Part shown: positions 31,852-46,200 of the stretch, piece by piece
Layout: each line of letters opens with the position of its first letter
Numbering within the stretch: the stretch's first letter is position 1
NCBI GenBank assembly: GCA_963965975.1
Contig: OZ014424.1
Span: forward strand, 1,364,001-1,428,000
DNA: 64,000 nucleotides
Reading direction: 5' to 3'
DNA from: Xestospongia bergquistia
Taxonomy: Eukaryota; Porifera; Demospongiae; Haplosclerida; Petrosiidae
Program-made: the position numbers and the translations under genes
Notes under the pieces: generated by a model
The model's database searches: none
Seen by the model: only the letters and a program-made list of their open reading frames with translations
Told to the model about the DNA's origin: nothing

Positions 31852-34572
31852 ATGTCAGCAGATCCTTCTATGTCCATTAGACCAAAGTATGACCAGTTAA
31901 TAGAATTATTAGATACTCTAGTCAATTGGCAAAAGTTTGGTACTTTCTTACCTGGAATTAAGAGTGAACATATCCAAGTAATTGAATGTGACATCAGAGG
32001 AACTGACCTACAAAAAGCTGCTTTATTTTCAAAATGGCTGAGTATTTATCCTGAGGCATCATGGCAAGATGTGTTGTTTGCGCTAGAAAAGTCACAAGAA
32101 TATACTCTAGCTTCAAAAGTCTATCAAGCAATTAATATAACTTCATCAACAACTTCAAGCACTTCACAAGGTATTACAAATTTTTGCTGTTATTATGATA
32201 TCATTTTATATATAGTTCTTCAAGTATGTATGTCAGTAGAAATGGTAAAGCTAGAAGATGAAGTAGCAGAAAAAGAAATTAAAAGTACAATAGTGAGCCT
32301 AGACAAATATTTCAGTGACTTAATGGTAGCTGTTCGATTAGCCCTTGATCACAAACTACAACATCAACAACTACTACTAGTAGAGTTTACTACATGGATT
32401 GAACAACGAATGGACTGGGTTGGGCAACTTAATAATATCAAAGACTTAAATAAGATTTTTCAGAAACTACATCCATATTTTGACTTTATAGACTGTGACT
32501 TAATTGTTGATATGAGTGAGAGATTTCTTAATGATGAATACTTTGGCAAAGAGAAAAAAAGCCTCGTCAGTGAGCTTAAAGAACATATGACTAATGCTGA
32601 GACACTTTGTTGCTCATCTACAGTAAAAGAACTTAAACTAAAATTAAAAAGTGTATACTCACAATATTTAGCAGATTTATCAAACATGCCCAAAATTCAC
32701 ATCGAATTAAATAACAAGTGGAATGAAGCTACTATCAAAAAACTTTATCTACTAATAGGACATTTACTTCCTTACAAATCAAAACAGTCAATTCTTAATC
32801 ATATTGAGATTGAGACAGGCTCAGTATATGTTAAATATGTGGTCATAGAAGCAAATGCTGATTGTCTCATAGCTTATGTGCAAGACAAGCTACAGTTTAT
32901 GCGTCTCATTGGTATCTTTGGTCTAACAATTAATGATGAACCTATCTTGAAAGAAGATGAGAATATGAACTTTACTTTTGAGTCCGCTCTTCTTGAAGCT
33001 GCAAATATTGGTCATAATGAAGCTGTAAAATTTCTCCTCAATTTAGGTGGTGATGTAGACCATTGCAATGAAAAGCAGATAACAGCACTTATGCTAGCTA
33101 GTAAAAGTGGACATGAACAAATTGTACTAACACTCATATCAGCTGGAACTAACGTTAACATTCAAGATAACAAAGGATGGACTGCCATAATGATAGCTAG
33201 TGAAATTGGTCATAGCCATGTGGTTGAACAACTACTTAAAGAGCACGCAGAAGTTAATGTTCAGAACAAAGAAGGTGTGACTGCCTTATTGAAAGCTAGT
33301 GAAAAAGGTCATACTGAGGTTGTTGAACAACTACTCAAAGAGCATGCAGATGTTAACATTCAAGATAATGAAGGCTGGACTGCCCTACTGGTAGCTAGTC
33401 TAAATGGTCATACACCGGTCGTTAAACAACTACTCAAAGAAAATGCAGACGTTAATATTCAGGAAAAAAGTGGATGGACTGCCCTAATGATAGCTAGTCA
33501 CAATGGTCATACCAAGATAGTTGAACAACTACTCAAAGAGCATGCAGACGTTAATATTCAGAACAAAGGTGTGACTGCCCTAATGAAAGCTAGTGAAAAT
33601 GGTCACACACAGGTTGTTGAGCAACTACTCAAAGAGCATCCATACGTTAATATTCAGAACAAAAGTGGATGGACTGCCCTAATGATAGCTAGTCAAAATG
33701 GTCATACCAAGATAGTTGAACAACTACTCAAAGAGGATGCAGACGTTAATATTCAGAACAAAAATGGATGGACTTCCCTAATGATAGCTAGTGCAAATGG
33801 TCAAACAGAAGTTGTTGAACTATTGACTAAAGAACTCATAGACATTGATGTTCAAATGAAAGATGGATATACAGCCTTAATGTTAGCTTGTCGTAATGGA
33901 CACATTGAAGTAGCTGAGTGTTTACTACAATCATTTGCAGATCCTCATATAATAGCATATAATAGAGCAACAGCATTTTCATTAGCAGCTTATAGTGGTA
34001 ATAGAGATCTTTTTAATATGCTCTTAGATAAAGCTGAACCTACTACTGACGAGATTGAAAAAGCAGTAGTAACATCATGTTATGGTGGTCACCCTAATGT
34101 TATTACTTTTCTCTTAAAAAAACTTGCGCAAGTTACTAATGATCAAAGAAAACTACTAGATTCATGTATCAAAGGAGATTTAGGTACAGTCATAATGAAG
34201 ACATTATACCATCCAGATACTCCATTGGTACTTGGTCTTACTCCACTCATGGTAGCTTCATCATGTGGACATGCTGATATAGTGGATGCTCTTATACAAG
34301 CTGGAGCTGATGTCAACAAACAAGAAAGTCATTTAGGGTTAACACCTTTGTTTTTTGCAGTACGTGGTAGTAAATCATCTTCAATTGTAGGGACACTCTT
34401 AATGTATGATGCTCATCCTAACGTCATTGTTTACAACGGTACACCATTAGATGTAGCTATTGAGATTAAAAAGGAAGCCATTAGTGAGCTACTAATCAGC
34501 TGTGGAGGTCAGACAATATCACAATTACAGGGAAAGAAAAATATGAATCATCTGATCTTCAGTCATTGTTAG
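31852..34572 (+). CDS. Death domain-ankyrin repeat protein, copy 6 (frameshifted tail)
   Basis: The ATG at 31852 gives MSADPSMSIRPKYDQL; an internal ATG at 31870 is an alternative. Exon 1 is 31852-32170, the 45-bp intron is 32171-32215, stop-free and in frame, and exon 2 is 32216-34572 (891 residues spliced, 906 retained). The death domain and family-specific region are nearly identical to copy 5, with about 16 ankyrin repeats. One repeat (NKGVTALMKAS) is a residue short. A single A is missing from the GAAAGAAAAAAT run near 34540. The conserved Ser/Thr tail is replaced by NMNHLIFSHC and a stop; the old tail is still readable in another frame to 34714. It probably still makes a protein, unless the tail is essential. 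Confidence 0.75.
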   Translation: MSADPSMSIRPKYDQLIELLDTLVNWQKFGTFLPGIKSEHIQVIECDIRGTDLQKAALFSKWLSIYPEASWQDVLFALEKSQEYTLASKVYQAINITSSTTSSTSQGITNFCCYYDIILYIVLQVCMSVEMVKLEDEVAEKEIKSTIVSLDKYFSDLMVAVRLALDHKLQHQQLLLVEFTTWIEQRMDWVGQLNNIKDLNKIFQKLHPYFDFIDCDLIVDMSERFLNDEYFGKEKKSLVSELKEHMTNAETLCCSSTVKELKLKLKSVYSQYLADLSNMPKIHIELNNKWNEATIKKLYLLIGHLLPYKSKQSILNHIEIETGSVYVKYVVIEANADCLIAYVQDKLQFMRLIGIFGLTINDEPILKEDENMNFTFESALLEAANIGHNEAVKFLLNLGGDVDHCNEKQITALMLASKSGHEQIVLTLISAGTNVNIQDNKGWTAIMIASEIGHSHVVEQLLKEHAEVNVQNKEGVTALLKASEKGHTEVVEQLLKEHADVNIQDNEGWTALLVASLNGHTPVVKQLLKENADVNIQEKSGWTALMIASHNGHTKIVEQLLKEHADVNIQNKGVTALMKASENGHTQVVEQLLKEHPYVNIQNKSGWTALMIASQNGHTKIVEQLLKEDADVNIQNKNGWTSLMIASANGQTEVVELLTKELIDIDVQMKDGYTALMLACRNGHIEVAECLLQSFADPHIIAYNRATAFSLAAYSGNRDLFNMLLDKAEPTTDEIEKAVVTSCYGGHPNVITFLLKKLAQVTNDQRKLLDSCIKGDLGTVIMKTLYHPDTPLVLGLTPLMVASSCGHADIVDALIQAGADVNKQESHLGLTPLFFAVRGSKSSSIVGTLLMYDAHPNVIVYNGTPLDVAIEIKKEAISELLISCGGQTISQLQGKKNMNHLIFSHC

Positions 34573-37444
34573 GTGAAGAAGCCATAACCAAATCATTATT
34601 AACAACAGATGATATAACAATGTATGAAAAGTCAAGTTACATTCTTAAGAGGGAGACAAAGAAAATGACTTTAGAATTGCAAAGTTTCACATCTTTAACA
34701 AGTTCACTTACTTAACCTCACAGAACTAAAATACCAGTGTAAAACAAGACAACAAGAAAGAAGTCTAAGTAGTACATTTTACTGCTAAAAATTGATTTTA
34801 TAATTATTAGCATATACCGTCATATTGCATTTTTTTAATTATTATAAATTCTGCTTTATTATAATAGCAGATTTCAATTTTAATCTTGGTTGTTCAGAAG
34901 GTTACTATATAATTATAGGATGATGTGAATATATAAATTAAGAATAGAAGCTACAATAATATTTATTCTCAATTTTTCTATTAAATAGCTTCAAAATTAG
35001 ATAATATTAGCTGCAGTTTTGCTGAAGCAAAGCTTAGTCATTATATAATCATACTCTTGAGATTGTCCAAGAAATTTGTCAAACTGTATCTATTTAATGA
35101 TATTAACAGTTTAAAAGGATGTATGTATATATATGGATAGATAGATACATTGATGGATGGATGGTTTGTATCAATAAATCAACAAATGGGTGGATGAATA
35201 GATAAATGGCATATCCACCTATCTATGTATGGATACATAGATAGGTGGATATGCCAATGGACAGATAGTTACACTGTACAGATGATTGGTTGATTTAACT
35301 ATTATTTAGTTATATAGGTTACAATGTAACTTATGTTTGTCAAAAAGTAATCATAATATTATTTTCATTACTAATGTACTATTACTTATGTAACTACATA
35401 ACTTTCAATTTCATAATACATTAGTAACCAATATAGTGTTATGTTTACTTTTGTATATATAACTTATATAACATGTAGTAGTTTAATAAACCAATCAATT
35501 TGTACAATGTGGGTGTGGATGTATAAATGGATTGAATTAATGGATGGATAATTAATCAATGGATGAATAGATAGATCTGTTGATAAATACATAAACAGAA
35601 GAATGTACAGACAAAATAACTATTTTGGGGCTATTTTAGACATAATATTAGTATGATATTTCAAGAATAGAGACAAGTCTACATATATCATATAATATTA
35701 TATCAACTACTTCTATAACATTGGGTATGTGCTTTAGTTATCTGTGGTCATTATAATATTACTTTAAAATACAATAAATTCTTCTACTTTAGATTTTAGT
35801 TATGACTACAAAACATTATTAATTAACTAGTAAGACCTAAACCAATACTGTATATTCTACTATATAGCCAGCTATATATTACATTATTAATCTTCTCTGA
35901 CTCACTTATATATTAAATTAAAACAAACTCTGCATTTGCTATTGTTGCAACAATATGTACAGAGTTTTAATAATCAATCAGAGATACACTACTGGGAGTA
36001 GAAAATCATATCATATCTCTATTTCTTTGTCTATTTGTCTGATAATTTGTTCATTTATTCTTATGTTTATTCCTCTACCTATTCAAATCATAAATTAATT
36101 AAAGTATGTTTACAATGTGTTTTTACTTTATGACAGGTTGAGTGAGTGTACTCAGGATATACAACAGGGTACTACTATAATTTTGTAATGGTTAACAATA
36201 AAATTATTGTTAGTCATTATAATATATTATATATATCATGTCCTGATCACTTTATTACACCGACTAAAATTATTATGAACAACTAACAAAGAGAAAAACT
36301 TAAATACATGTAGAACAAGTGAGGACTAATTTACACATTAACAAAGATATACAAGAGAAAGAACAATGTAGCAATAACAAAGAATAAAAGGTATTAATAA
36401 GAAGTAATTAACACAACCATAATTATACAATCCTAAGTTTACATTATAGTTTACCATAATATACTATGCATGTATTAGAAATAATAAGTTATTATGTGTA
36501 CAAGCAAGCCAGAAATAGTTAGTTCAACTGGTAATTTATTGTAAGGATACTTGTTTCTTGATTGTTAGAAGACATAACAAATTTGATCTTAAGAAACAGG
36601 AACAAAGGTTGAGTGTAAGTTCATACCACCGAGAACAGGCCTCATGATAGAATAGAACATTAATAGAATAGTGCCCTACAAATTATGATTATAACTCATA
36701 AAAAATCCCTATGCAAACCACTATTTTCATTGTTAAAAGTGCTTAAATAAGACATAAAGCAGATGACTCATGTAAAAAACATACCTTTCTGTCTAAAAAT
36801 AATCACTATTATAGTGTTATATTTGTTATTATCATTGCATGAAGAGAATAATAATAATAATAAGATAAAACATTGTGCCATCCCTACACAGGTAGTACCA
36901 TCGTCTGTCTGATTATCACAGAGTATCTTGAGAGCTTAGAATGTTACTTTGTTAGACAAAGTAAACTCTATAATTATAAGGTAGTTGAGTTTTTCTCCTC
37001 TCTCTCATTTGTCATGAAGAGTTGTTGGTAAGTTTAACTATATTATTAGTACTTGTAGTTGAGAAATTTTGGGCAAGTTCTCAGTACTTGATAGTAATTA
37101 TTGTTGACTAGAGTATATACTTCTATAACATGTAGTACAAGTAATAAAGTATTGTATCCACTAACTGAGTTATACTATGAATAATATTGACCACATCTTA
37201 CATTATATATTATAATAATATTCATACAATGTTCTCACAGTTATTAGCCAAAACACAATACGAGTGTCAGTCTAAAAATATATTCATGACAATTATTGCC
37301 TTATAAAGAATCTAATGTTATTCAATTCTATACATATGTTGTCATAGACAACCATTGCGTTTCCATAGTAACCAAGAAAAATAAAGGGAATAAGATGCCA
37401 CAGTTTGCTAGTTGTTGTCTGTTGTCTACAATATAAAGTTAATA
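34573..37444. repeat. Type B spacer, diverged third copy
   Basis: The first about 140 bp are the out-of-frame tail of copy 6. The rest follows the spacer order with many deletions: minisatellite DNA (35120-36075), an AT-rich block, a shortened CT run near 36996-37006, and the leader ending CAATATAAAGTTAATAATG. A local inverted pair occurs near 35207-35256 (GGCATATCCACCTATCTATG and its complement). No intact gene was seen. Confidence 0.6.
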
Positions 37445-40272
37445 ATGTCAGCAGATCCTGCTATGTCTGTTAGACCAAAGTACGACCACTTAATAGAATT
37501 ACTAGATGCTCTAGTCAATTGGCAAAAGTTTGGTACTTTCTTACCTGGTATTAAGAGTGATCATATCCAAGTAATTGAATGTGAAAATAGAAGAATTGAC
37601 CAACAAAAATCTGCTCTCTTTATTAAATGGCTTAGTGTTCATCCTGAGGCATCATGGCAGGATGTATTGTTTGCACTAGAAACATCACAAGAATACACTC
37701 TAGCTTCGAAAGTATATCAAAAATTTAATACAACTTCATTGACAGCATTAACCACTTCTCAAGGTATTAAAACTTTTATTGGTAAAATGATATTATCATT
37801 GTAAAAACAGTAATGTTAGAAAGCAAAGAAGAGGAAAACCAAGTGAAAATTTCTTTAGTAAACCTAAACAGAAATTTTAGTTTGTTAATGGTAGCTGTCC
37901 GATCATCTCTTGATCATAAACTACAACATCAACAACTAGTACTAGTGGACTTTATTAGATGGATTGAACATCGAATGAACTGGGTTGGGCAATTGAGTGA
38001 CATCATCGATTTAAATGAGCTTTTCAAGAAACTACATCCATTTTTTGACTTTATAGACTGTGAATTAATTGTTGATATGTGTGAAGAGTTTCTCAATGAT
38101 GAATGCTTCGGAAATGAGAAGAAAAGTCTTGTCAATGAACTTAAAAACCATATGACTAAGGCTGATACACTTCGTTGCTCAACTACAATCAAACAACTCA
38201 AAGATAAATTACAAACTGTATATTCTCCACATCTATGAGATTTATCAAATATGCCCCAAATTCAAATAGAGTTACATAATCCATGGAATGAAGCTACTAT
38301 TGAACAACTTTGTCTACTTGTACGGCATTTACTTCCTCACAAGTCTAAGCAATCAATTTTAAAGTACATTGAGATCATCACAGGTTCAGTTCATATTAAA
38401 TACATTGTTCATGAATCAAATACTGATTGTCTCATAGCTTATGCTCAAGACAAGCTACAGTTTATGCGTCTCATTGGTATCTTTGGTCTAACAATTAATG
38501 GTGGACCTATCCTGGAAGAAGATGAGAATATGAACTTTACTTTTGAGTCAGCTCTTTTTATAGCTGCAAAAGCTGGTCACAATGAAGCTGTACAATTTCT
38601 CCTGAAATTAGAAAGTGATGTAGACTATTTCAATGAAGAAGGCAGTACAGCACTTATGATAGCTATTGAAGGTGGATATGAACAAGTTATACAAACACTC
38701 GTATCAGCTGGAAGTAGCATTAACATTCAAGATAATAAAGGGTGGACTGCCCTAATGATAGCTAGTCAAAATGGTCATACTCAGGTTGTTGAAGAACTAC
38801 TTAAAGAGCATGCAGACGTTAATATTCAGAACAATAATGGATCCACTGTCTTAATGATAGCTAGTCAAAATGGTCATACCCAGGTTGTTGAACAACTACT
38901 CAAAGAGCATGCAGACGTTAATATTCAGAACAAAGATGGATGGACTGCCCTAATGATAGCTAGTCAAAATGGGCACATCCAGGTTACTGAACAACTACTC
39001 AAAGAGCATGCAGATGTTTATATTCAGAACAAAGTTGGATGGACTGCCCTAATGATAGCTAGTCAAAATAGGCACATCCAGGTTACTAAACAACTACTCA
39101 AAGAGCATGCAGATGTTAATATTCAGAACAATAATGGATCGACTGCCCTAATGATAGCTAGTCAAAATGGTCATACCCAGGTTGTTGAACAACTACTCAA
39201 AAAGCATGCAGACATTAATATTCAGAACAAAAATGGATCGACTGCCTTAATGATAGCTAGTCAAAATGGGCACATCCAGGTTACTGAACAACTACTCAAA
39301 GAGGATGCAGATGTTAATATTCAGAGCAAGAAAAGAGTAACTGCTCTAATGATAGCTAGTGTAAAAGGTCATGCACAACTTGTTGAACTATTAGCTAAAG
39401 AACTTGTAGACATTGATGTTCAAATGGATGATGGATATACAGCCTTAATGTTAGCTTGTTATGGACATCTTAAAGTAGCTGAGTGTTTACTACAATCATT
39501 TGCAGATCCTCATATAGTAGCATACAATGGATCAACAGCATTTTCATTAGCAGCTCATGGTGGTAACAGAGATCTTATTAATATGCTCTTAGATAAAGCT
39601 GAACCAACTACTGATGAGATTGAAAAAGCAATAGTAACATCATGTTATGGTGGTCACCCTATTCTTACTACCTTCCTCTCAAACAAACTTCCACACCTCA
39701 CTAATGACCAGAGAGAACTACTAGACTTATGTGTTAAAGGAGATTTAGGTTCAGTCATAATGAAAACATTAGATAGTCCGGATACTCCACTGGTACTTGG
39801 TCTTACTCCACTCATGGTAGCTTCATCATGTGGACATGTTGATATAGTGGATGCTCTTATACAAGCTGGAGCTGATGTCAATAAACAAGAAAGTCATTTA
39901 GGGTTAACTCCTTTGTTCTTTGCTATAAGAGGTGGTAAATCATTTTCAATAATAGAGACCCTCTTAATGTATGGTGCCAGTCTTAATGTTATTGCTGACA
40001 ACAGTACACCATTGGATGTAGCTAATGAGGAAATTATTAGAGAGTTACTAATCAGCTGTGGAGGTAAGACAATATCACAATTACGGGGAAAGAAAAAATA
40101 TGAATCTTCCGATCTTGAGTCATTGTTAGATGAAGAAGCCATAGCCAAATCATCATTAACAACAGATAATATAACAATGTATGAAGATTCAAGTTACACT
40201 CTTGAGAGGGAGACAAAGGAAAAGACTTTGGAATTACAAAGTTTCACATCTCTAACAAGTTCATTTACTTAA
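37445..40272 (+). pseudogene. Death domain-ankyrin gene, copy 7, with one in-frame TGA
   Basis: Exon 1 is 37445-37763 (MSADPAMSVRPKYDHL), the 47-bp intron is 37764-37810, and exon 2 is 37811-40272. The frame is open for 926 codons except for TGA at 38236-38238 (codon 249), where paralogs have AGA (LRDLSNMPQ). This single transition-free change truncates the product before the ankyrin repeats. An ATG at 38251 could restart translation in the same frame (673 residues, about 16 repeats, full tail ending LTSSFT). Exon 1 has the variant IECENRRIDQQK shared with copy 8, whereas exon 2 closely follows copy 1. It may be a young pseudogene, a polymorphism, a sequencing error or a two-protein locus. 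Confidence 0.75.
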
Positions 40273-43246
40273 ACTCTAAGAAATGAAATACCAGTGTATA
40301 ACAAGAGAACAAGAAAGAAGTCAAAGAAGTACATTTTACTACTAAAAATTATTATAAATATTAGTTTATACTGTTATATTACATAGTATTGCTATATTAT
40401 TATAAATTGTGCTTTTATTATAATAATAGATCTCAATTTCAATCTTGGTTTTTGAAAGGGAAGGTTACTATATAATTATCAGATGATGTGAATATACCTA
40501 TATAAACTAATAATATAAGCGAAAATATAAAAGTTTTCTAGTAAATTACTTCAAAGTTAGATAATGTTAGCTGGAGTTTTGTTGAAGCAAAGATTAGTCA
40601 TTATATAGTCATACTCTTAAGATTGTTCAAGAAGTTTGTCAAACTGTATCTATTTAATGATATTAACAGTTTAAAAGGATGTATGTATATATATGGATAG
40701 ATAGATACATTGATGGATGGATGGTTTGTATCAACAAATCAATGAATGGATGGACGAATGGATAAATGAATGTATGGATACATAGATAGATGGATATGTC
40801 AATGGATGAATGGTTGGATATGGATATATGAATGAATTGAATTAGTGGGTGGATAAATTGATCAATGGATGGATAAATAGATCTGTTGATAAATACATAG
40901 ACAGAAGAATGGACAGATACAATAATGATGGACTATTTTAGATATATTATTAATATGGTATTCCAAGAATAGAGACAAGTCTACATATATCATATAATAT
41001 TATGTCAACTACTTCTATAACATTGGATATGTGCTCTGATTATCTGTGGTCATTATAATATTACTTTAAAATATAATAAATTATTCTAGTTTTTATAGTC
41101 AAATAGATTATTTAGTTATGACCACAAAATATTATTAATTAACCAGTAAGACCTAAACCAATACTGTGTATTCTACTGAATATCCATACTCTACACTACC
41201 AACCTTCTCAGATTCATTATCTATAAATTTAAAACAGATCAATAGCTACATGACAGGACATTTGCAGTTGTTGCTAGTATGACAACAATATGTATAGAGG
41301 ATAAATGAAAGATCATAGATACATTATTGGGAGTAGAAATCATATCAGTCCTCTTTCTCTTTGTCTATTTGTTTAATCATTTGTTCATCTATTATTCTAT
41401 TTATCACTCTATCTATAAGTCAATATGTCAATCACTCAAGTCAACTATTTGTCTATTTCTCAGTCTAATCATCCATCCATTAATCTATCCATCTATCATT
41501 GAGTCCACCAACTATATGTCTATAACTGTCTGTTAATTGGTCCATTTTCATCGAGAGGGAAGGTAACTACCAAATGAATCTTAACTTTAAATCCAGTCTA
41601 TTATTAAGTAACTTTAAATATCATAGTTGTATTAGGTCTTATTTATTTCCAATCATAATATATATATATAACTACAATGATAGCTCTAGTGACTGAAAAG
41701 CTGTTCTTATACTTAAAATAAATGAGCCTGATAGTAAATGTGTCAGGAAACTACTTCATGACATAATATCATTTACTTTTACTTCATAATATGTACATTA
41801 GTTGTAAAAAGAATAATTATGTCATCATAAAACATCAGTAAAATAAACATGTTTTATATAACAATTAAATACTATATATTATTATTATTATTAACTAGAT
41901 ATAATGTTTTTGTAATTGGGAAACATTATACAAGTAACATGTATACATGATATAAAATCAAGTATTAAATCATACAGCTGCAATTACTGGTATATATACT
42001 ATTTACAAATTAATATCAACAATAGCTGCTCTGTATATTGAATTAAACAGGATTATAACTAATAATTATGCTGAGATTGTTTTGACGTGGTAAATTTATT
42101 AGAGGACTTTACTAATACATCATATGAGAGTGCACAAACAACACATCATTGATAACAGGAGTAGATGTACATCACTTTGTATTGAATTTAGGAAAGGGTG
42201 AATTAATTACGGTATTGAATTCTATTCACATACAGTATTATGGCAAGAAATAGTATAGAACTATACATAACCTCATTAGTCAATGTGATATATGTGTTGC
42301 ATGTAGTAGTTGTTGTAATCATAACCTGTTACTTTCAATATAAATTTATTATTAGCTACCTTTAAATCATAGTTACGTCAGATATTACATTTTATTTTAG
42401 TAAATAAATAATGCATTCACAATGGCCAATGTGAATATGTCACCAGAACCAACACTGCATAGGCTAACACAAAAATTGATTCATATTTATTGGTCATCAA
42501 CTTGTCCTGTAACAAATGAAAATATCCTTGTGTGTATTAATTTTAGCAACAACAGTAGTAATCATTGAAATTTGGATGTGCAGAAAATTTAATTTTACAA
42601 TTATAAATAAAATTTGATTTAGAATTGCTCACTAAAATTATACTGTTTGCTAAAAATTAACAGATATTTTGTGGTATGTATTGTTTGAAGATTATGATTC
42701 ATTAATAGTTATATAGAACAACAGACACTTATCCATTCAAAATATATAATTATAAAAAGATTATTATATGTAATTAAAACAGACATGAGCTCAATTCTCT
42801 ATTATAACCATGTACAGCACCAGCTAGACATATAGTCATTACTAACATTATTTATTTTGGTAACTCCTATAAGCTGTAACAAAATGAACAAGCAGAAACT
42901 GAATATCTATTATGTTTATCTATCTGTTTAGACATAGTTCTGTCATAGTTCATACCAGCATTTTTCCATCCATCTGTCCATTTGTCAGCTTATTTATCCA
43001 TACATCAACACAATGACATCTGTTATCAATAACAATCCAAATGTTGACGATACAAGACACTCCATATTTGGTCAATATTCGTAAATTACCCATCACAGTT
43101 AATATAAGGGCATCACATGACATCTGTCTTCATGCCAATATTACCTTATAAGGTCAGCAGCTATTGCATTCCCATATTTACTGATCAAGTCATAAATGTT
43201 TGCCAACTGGTAGTTGTTGTCTGTTGTCTGCAATATAAAGTTGATA
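40273..43246. other. Spacer before copy 8: partial type B plus unique DNA
   Basis: 40273-41530 is type B, with TGGA/TCCA minisatellites. About 41530-42960 has no recognised counterpart in the window: AT-rich, with an ATT microsatellite near 41880 and no supported gene. About 42990-43246 returns to the type B leader (ACAATGACATCTGTTAT, AAGGTCAGCAGCTATT, AATATAAAGTTGATAATG). Confidence 0.55.
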
Positions 43247-46200
43247 ATGTCAGCAGATCCTGGTATGTCTGTTAGACCAATGTATGACCAGTTAATAGAA
43301 TTACTAGATACTCTAGTCAATTGGCAAAAGTTTGGTACTTTCTTACCTGGAATTAAAAATGAACATATCCAAGTAATTGAATGTGAAAATAGAAGAATCG
43401 ACCAACAAAAAGCTGCTCTATTTTCTAAATGGCTCAGTGTTCTTCCTGAAGCATCATGGCAAGATGTACTGTCTGCTTTAGAAAAGTCACAAGAATATTC
43501 CTTAGCTTCAAAGGTGTATCAAAAGCTAAATGCAACAACGTCTACACCTAAAAATATTTCTCAAGGTATATAAAGTATTAATTGTAATTGGTTTAATATA
43601 TTAACTGTCTCTCTATGTATATAGCTTGTGAAGAGCCTGTAAGAATTGTGAAGTTAGAAGATGCTAAAATTACTTTGGGGTGCTTAGATAAAAATTTTAG
43701 TAACTTAATGGTAGCTGTTCGATCATCTCTTGATCATAAACTACAACATCAACAACTAGTACTAGTGGACTTTATTAGATGGATTGAACATCAAATGAAA
43801 TGGGTTGGGCAACTGAGTGACATTGTTGATTTAAATGAGCTTTTTAAGAAACTACATCCATATTTTGACTTCATAGACTGTGAATTAATTGTTGATATGA
43901 GTGAAAAGTTTCTCAATAATGAATGCTTTGGAGAAGACAAAAAAAGCCTCGTCAGTGAACTTAAAGAACACATAGCTAAGGCTAATCACTTCGCTGCTCT
44001 TTGACATCAAAAGAGTTAAAAAATCAACTAAAAAGCATATACTTTCCACATATTGGAGATTTATCAAATATGCCACAAATTGAAATTGAGTTACATAATC
44101 CATGGAATGAAGCTACTATTAAGGACTTTATCTACTAGTCCGACACTTCTACCTCATAAATTGAAGTAATCTCTTTTGGAGTATATCACAATTGATACAG
44201 GTTCAGTTATCATTAAATATATTGTCCATGAATCAAATGCTGATTGTCTCATAGCTTATGCTCAAGGCAAGCTACAGTTTATGCGTCTCATTGGTATCTT
44301 TGGTCTAACAATTAATGGTGAACCTATCCTGGAAGAAGATGAGAATATGAACTTTACATTTGAGTCTGCTCTTCTTGAAGCTGCATATATTGGTCACAAT
44401 GAAGCTATTCAATTTCTCTTCAAGTTAGGAGGTGATGTAGACCATTGTAATGAAAAACAGATAACAGCACTTATGCTAGCTAGTAAAAGTGGACATGAAC
44501 AAATTGTACTAACACTTGTATCAGCTGGAACCAATGTTAACATTCAAGATGACAAAGGCTGGACTGTCCTAATGCTAGCTAGTGAAAATGGTCATACCCA
44601 GGTTGTTGAACAACTATTCCAAGTTCATCCAGATATTAATATTTAGACAAATGATGGATGGACTGCCCTAATGATAGCTAGTCAAAATGATCATACACAG
44701 GTCATTGAACAACTACTCAAAGAGCATGCAGAAATTAATATTCAGAACAAAGATGGTGTGACTGCCCTAATGATAGCTAGTGAAAAAGGTCATACCAAGA
44801 TTGTTGAACAACTACTGAAAGAAAATGCAGATGTTAATATTCAGATCAATGATGGATGGACTGCCCTAATGATAGCTAGTCAAAATGGTCATACTGAGGT
44901 CATTGAACAACTAGTTAAAGAGCGCGCAGACAATAATCTTCAAAACAATAATGGATCGACAGCCCTAATGATAGCTAGTCGAAATGGTCATACACAGGTC
45001 ATTGAACAACTACTCAAAGAGTATGCAGACATTAATATTCAGAACAAAGATGGTGTGACTGCCCTAATGAGAGCTAGTGAAAAAGGTCATACCAAGATCG
45101 TTGAACAACTACTGAAAGAAAATGCAGATGTTGATATTCAGGATAATGATGGATGGACTGCCCTAATGGTAGCTAGTCAAAATGGTCATACACTGGTTGT
45201 TGAACAACTACTCAAAGAGTATGCAGATGTTAATATTCAGGATAATGATGGATGGACTGCCCTAATGATAGCTAGTCAAAATGGTTATTCCCAGATAGTT
45301 GAACAACTACTCAAAGCGCATGCAAACATTAATATTCAGAACAAAGAAGGTGTGACTGCCCTATTGAAAGCTAGTCAAAATGGTCACACACAGGTTGTTG
45401 AACAACTACTCACAGAGGATGCAGACGTTAATATTCGGAACAAAAAAGGATTAACTGCACTAATGATAGCTAGTGCAAATGGTCACATACAAGTAGTTGA
45501 ACTATTAGCTAAAGAACTTGTAGACATTGATGTTCAGATGAAAGATGGATATACAGCCTTAATGTTAGCTTGTTGTAATGGACATGTTGAAGAAGCTGAG
45601 TGTTTACTACAATCATTTGCAGATCCTCATATAATAGCATACGATGGAGAAACAGCATTTTCTTTAGCAGCTTATAGTGGTAATAGAGATCTTATTAATA
45701 TGCTCTTAGATAAAGCTGAACCCACTACTGATGAGATTGAAAAAGCAGTAGTACTATCATGTTATGGTGGTCACCCTATTCTCATTACCTTCCTCTCAAA
45801 CAAACCGCCACACCTCACTAATAATCAGAGAGAAATACTAGACTCATGTGTTAAAGGAGATTTAGCTACAGTCATAACATTAGATAATCCAGATACTCCA
45901 CTGGTACTTGGTCTTACTCCACTCATGGTAGCTTCATCATGTGGACATGTTGATATAGTGGATGCTCTCATACAAGCTGGAGCTGATGTCAATAAACAAG
46001 AAAGTCATTTAGGGTTCACTCCTTTGTTCTTTGCAGTAAGTGGTAGTAACTCATCTTTGATAACAGAAATACTCTTAATGTGTGGTGCTCATTCTAATGT
46101 CATTGCTGTCAATAGTACACCATTGGATGTCGCTAATGAGGAAACCATTAGTGAGCTACTAATCAACTATGGAGGTCTGACAATATCACAATTACTGGGA

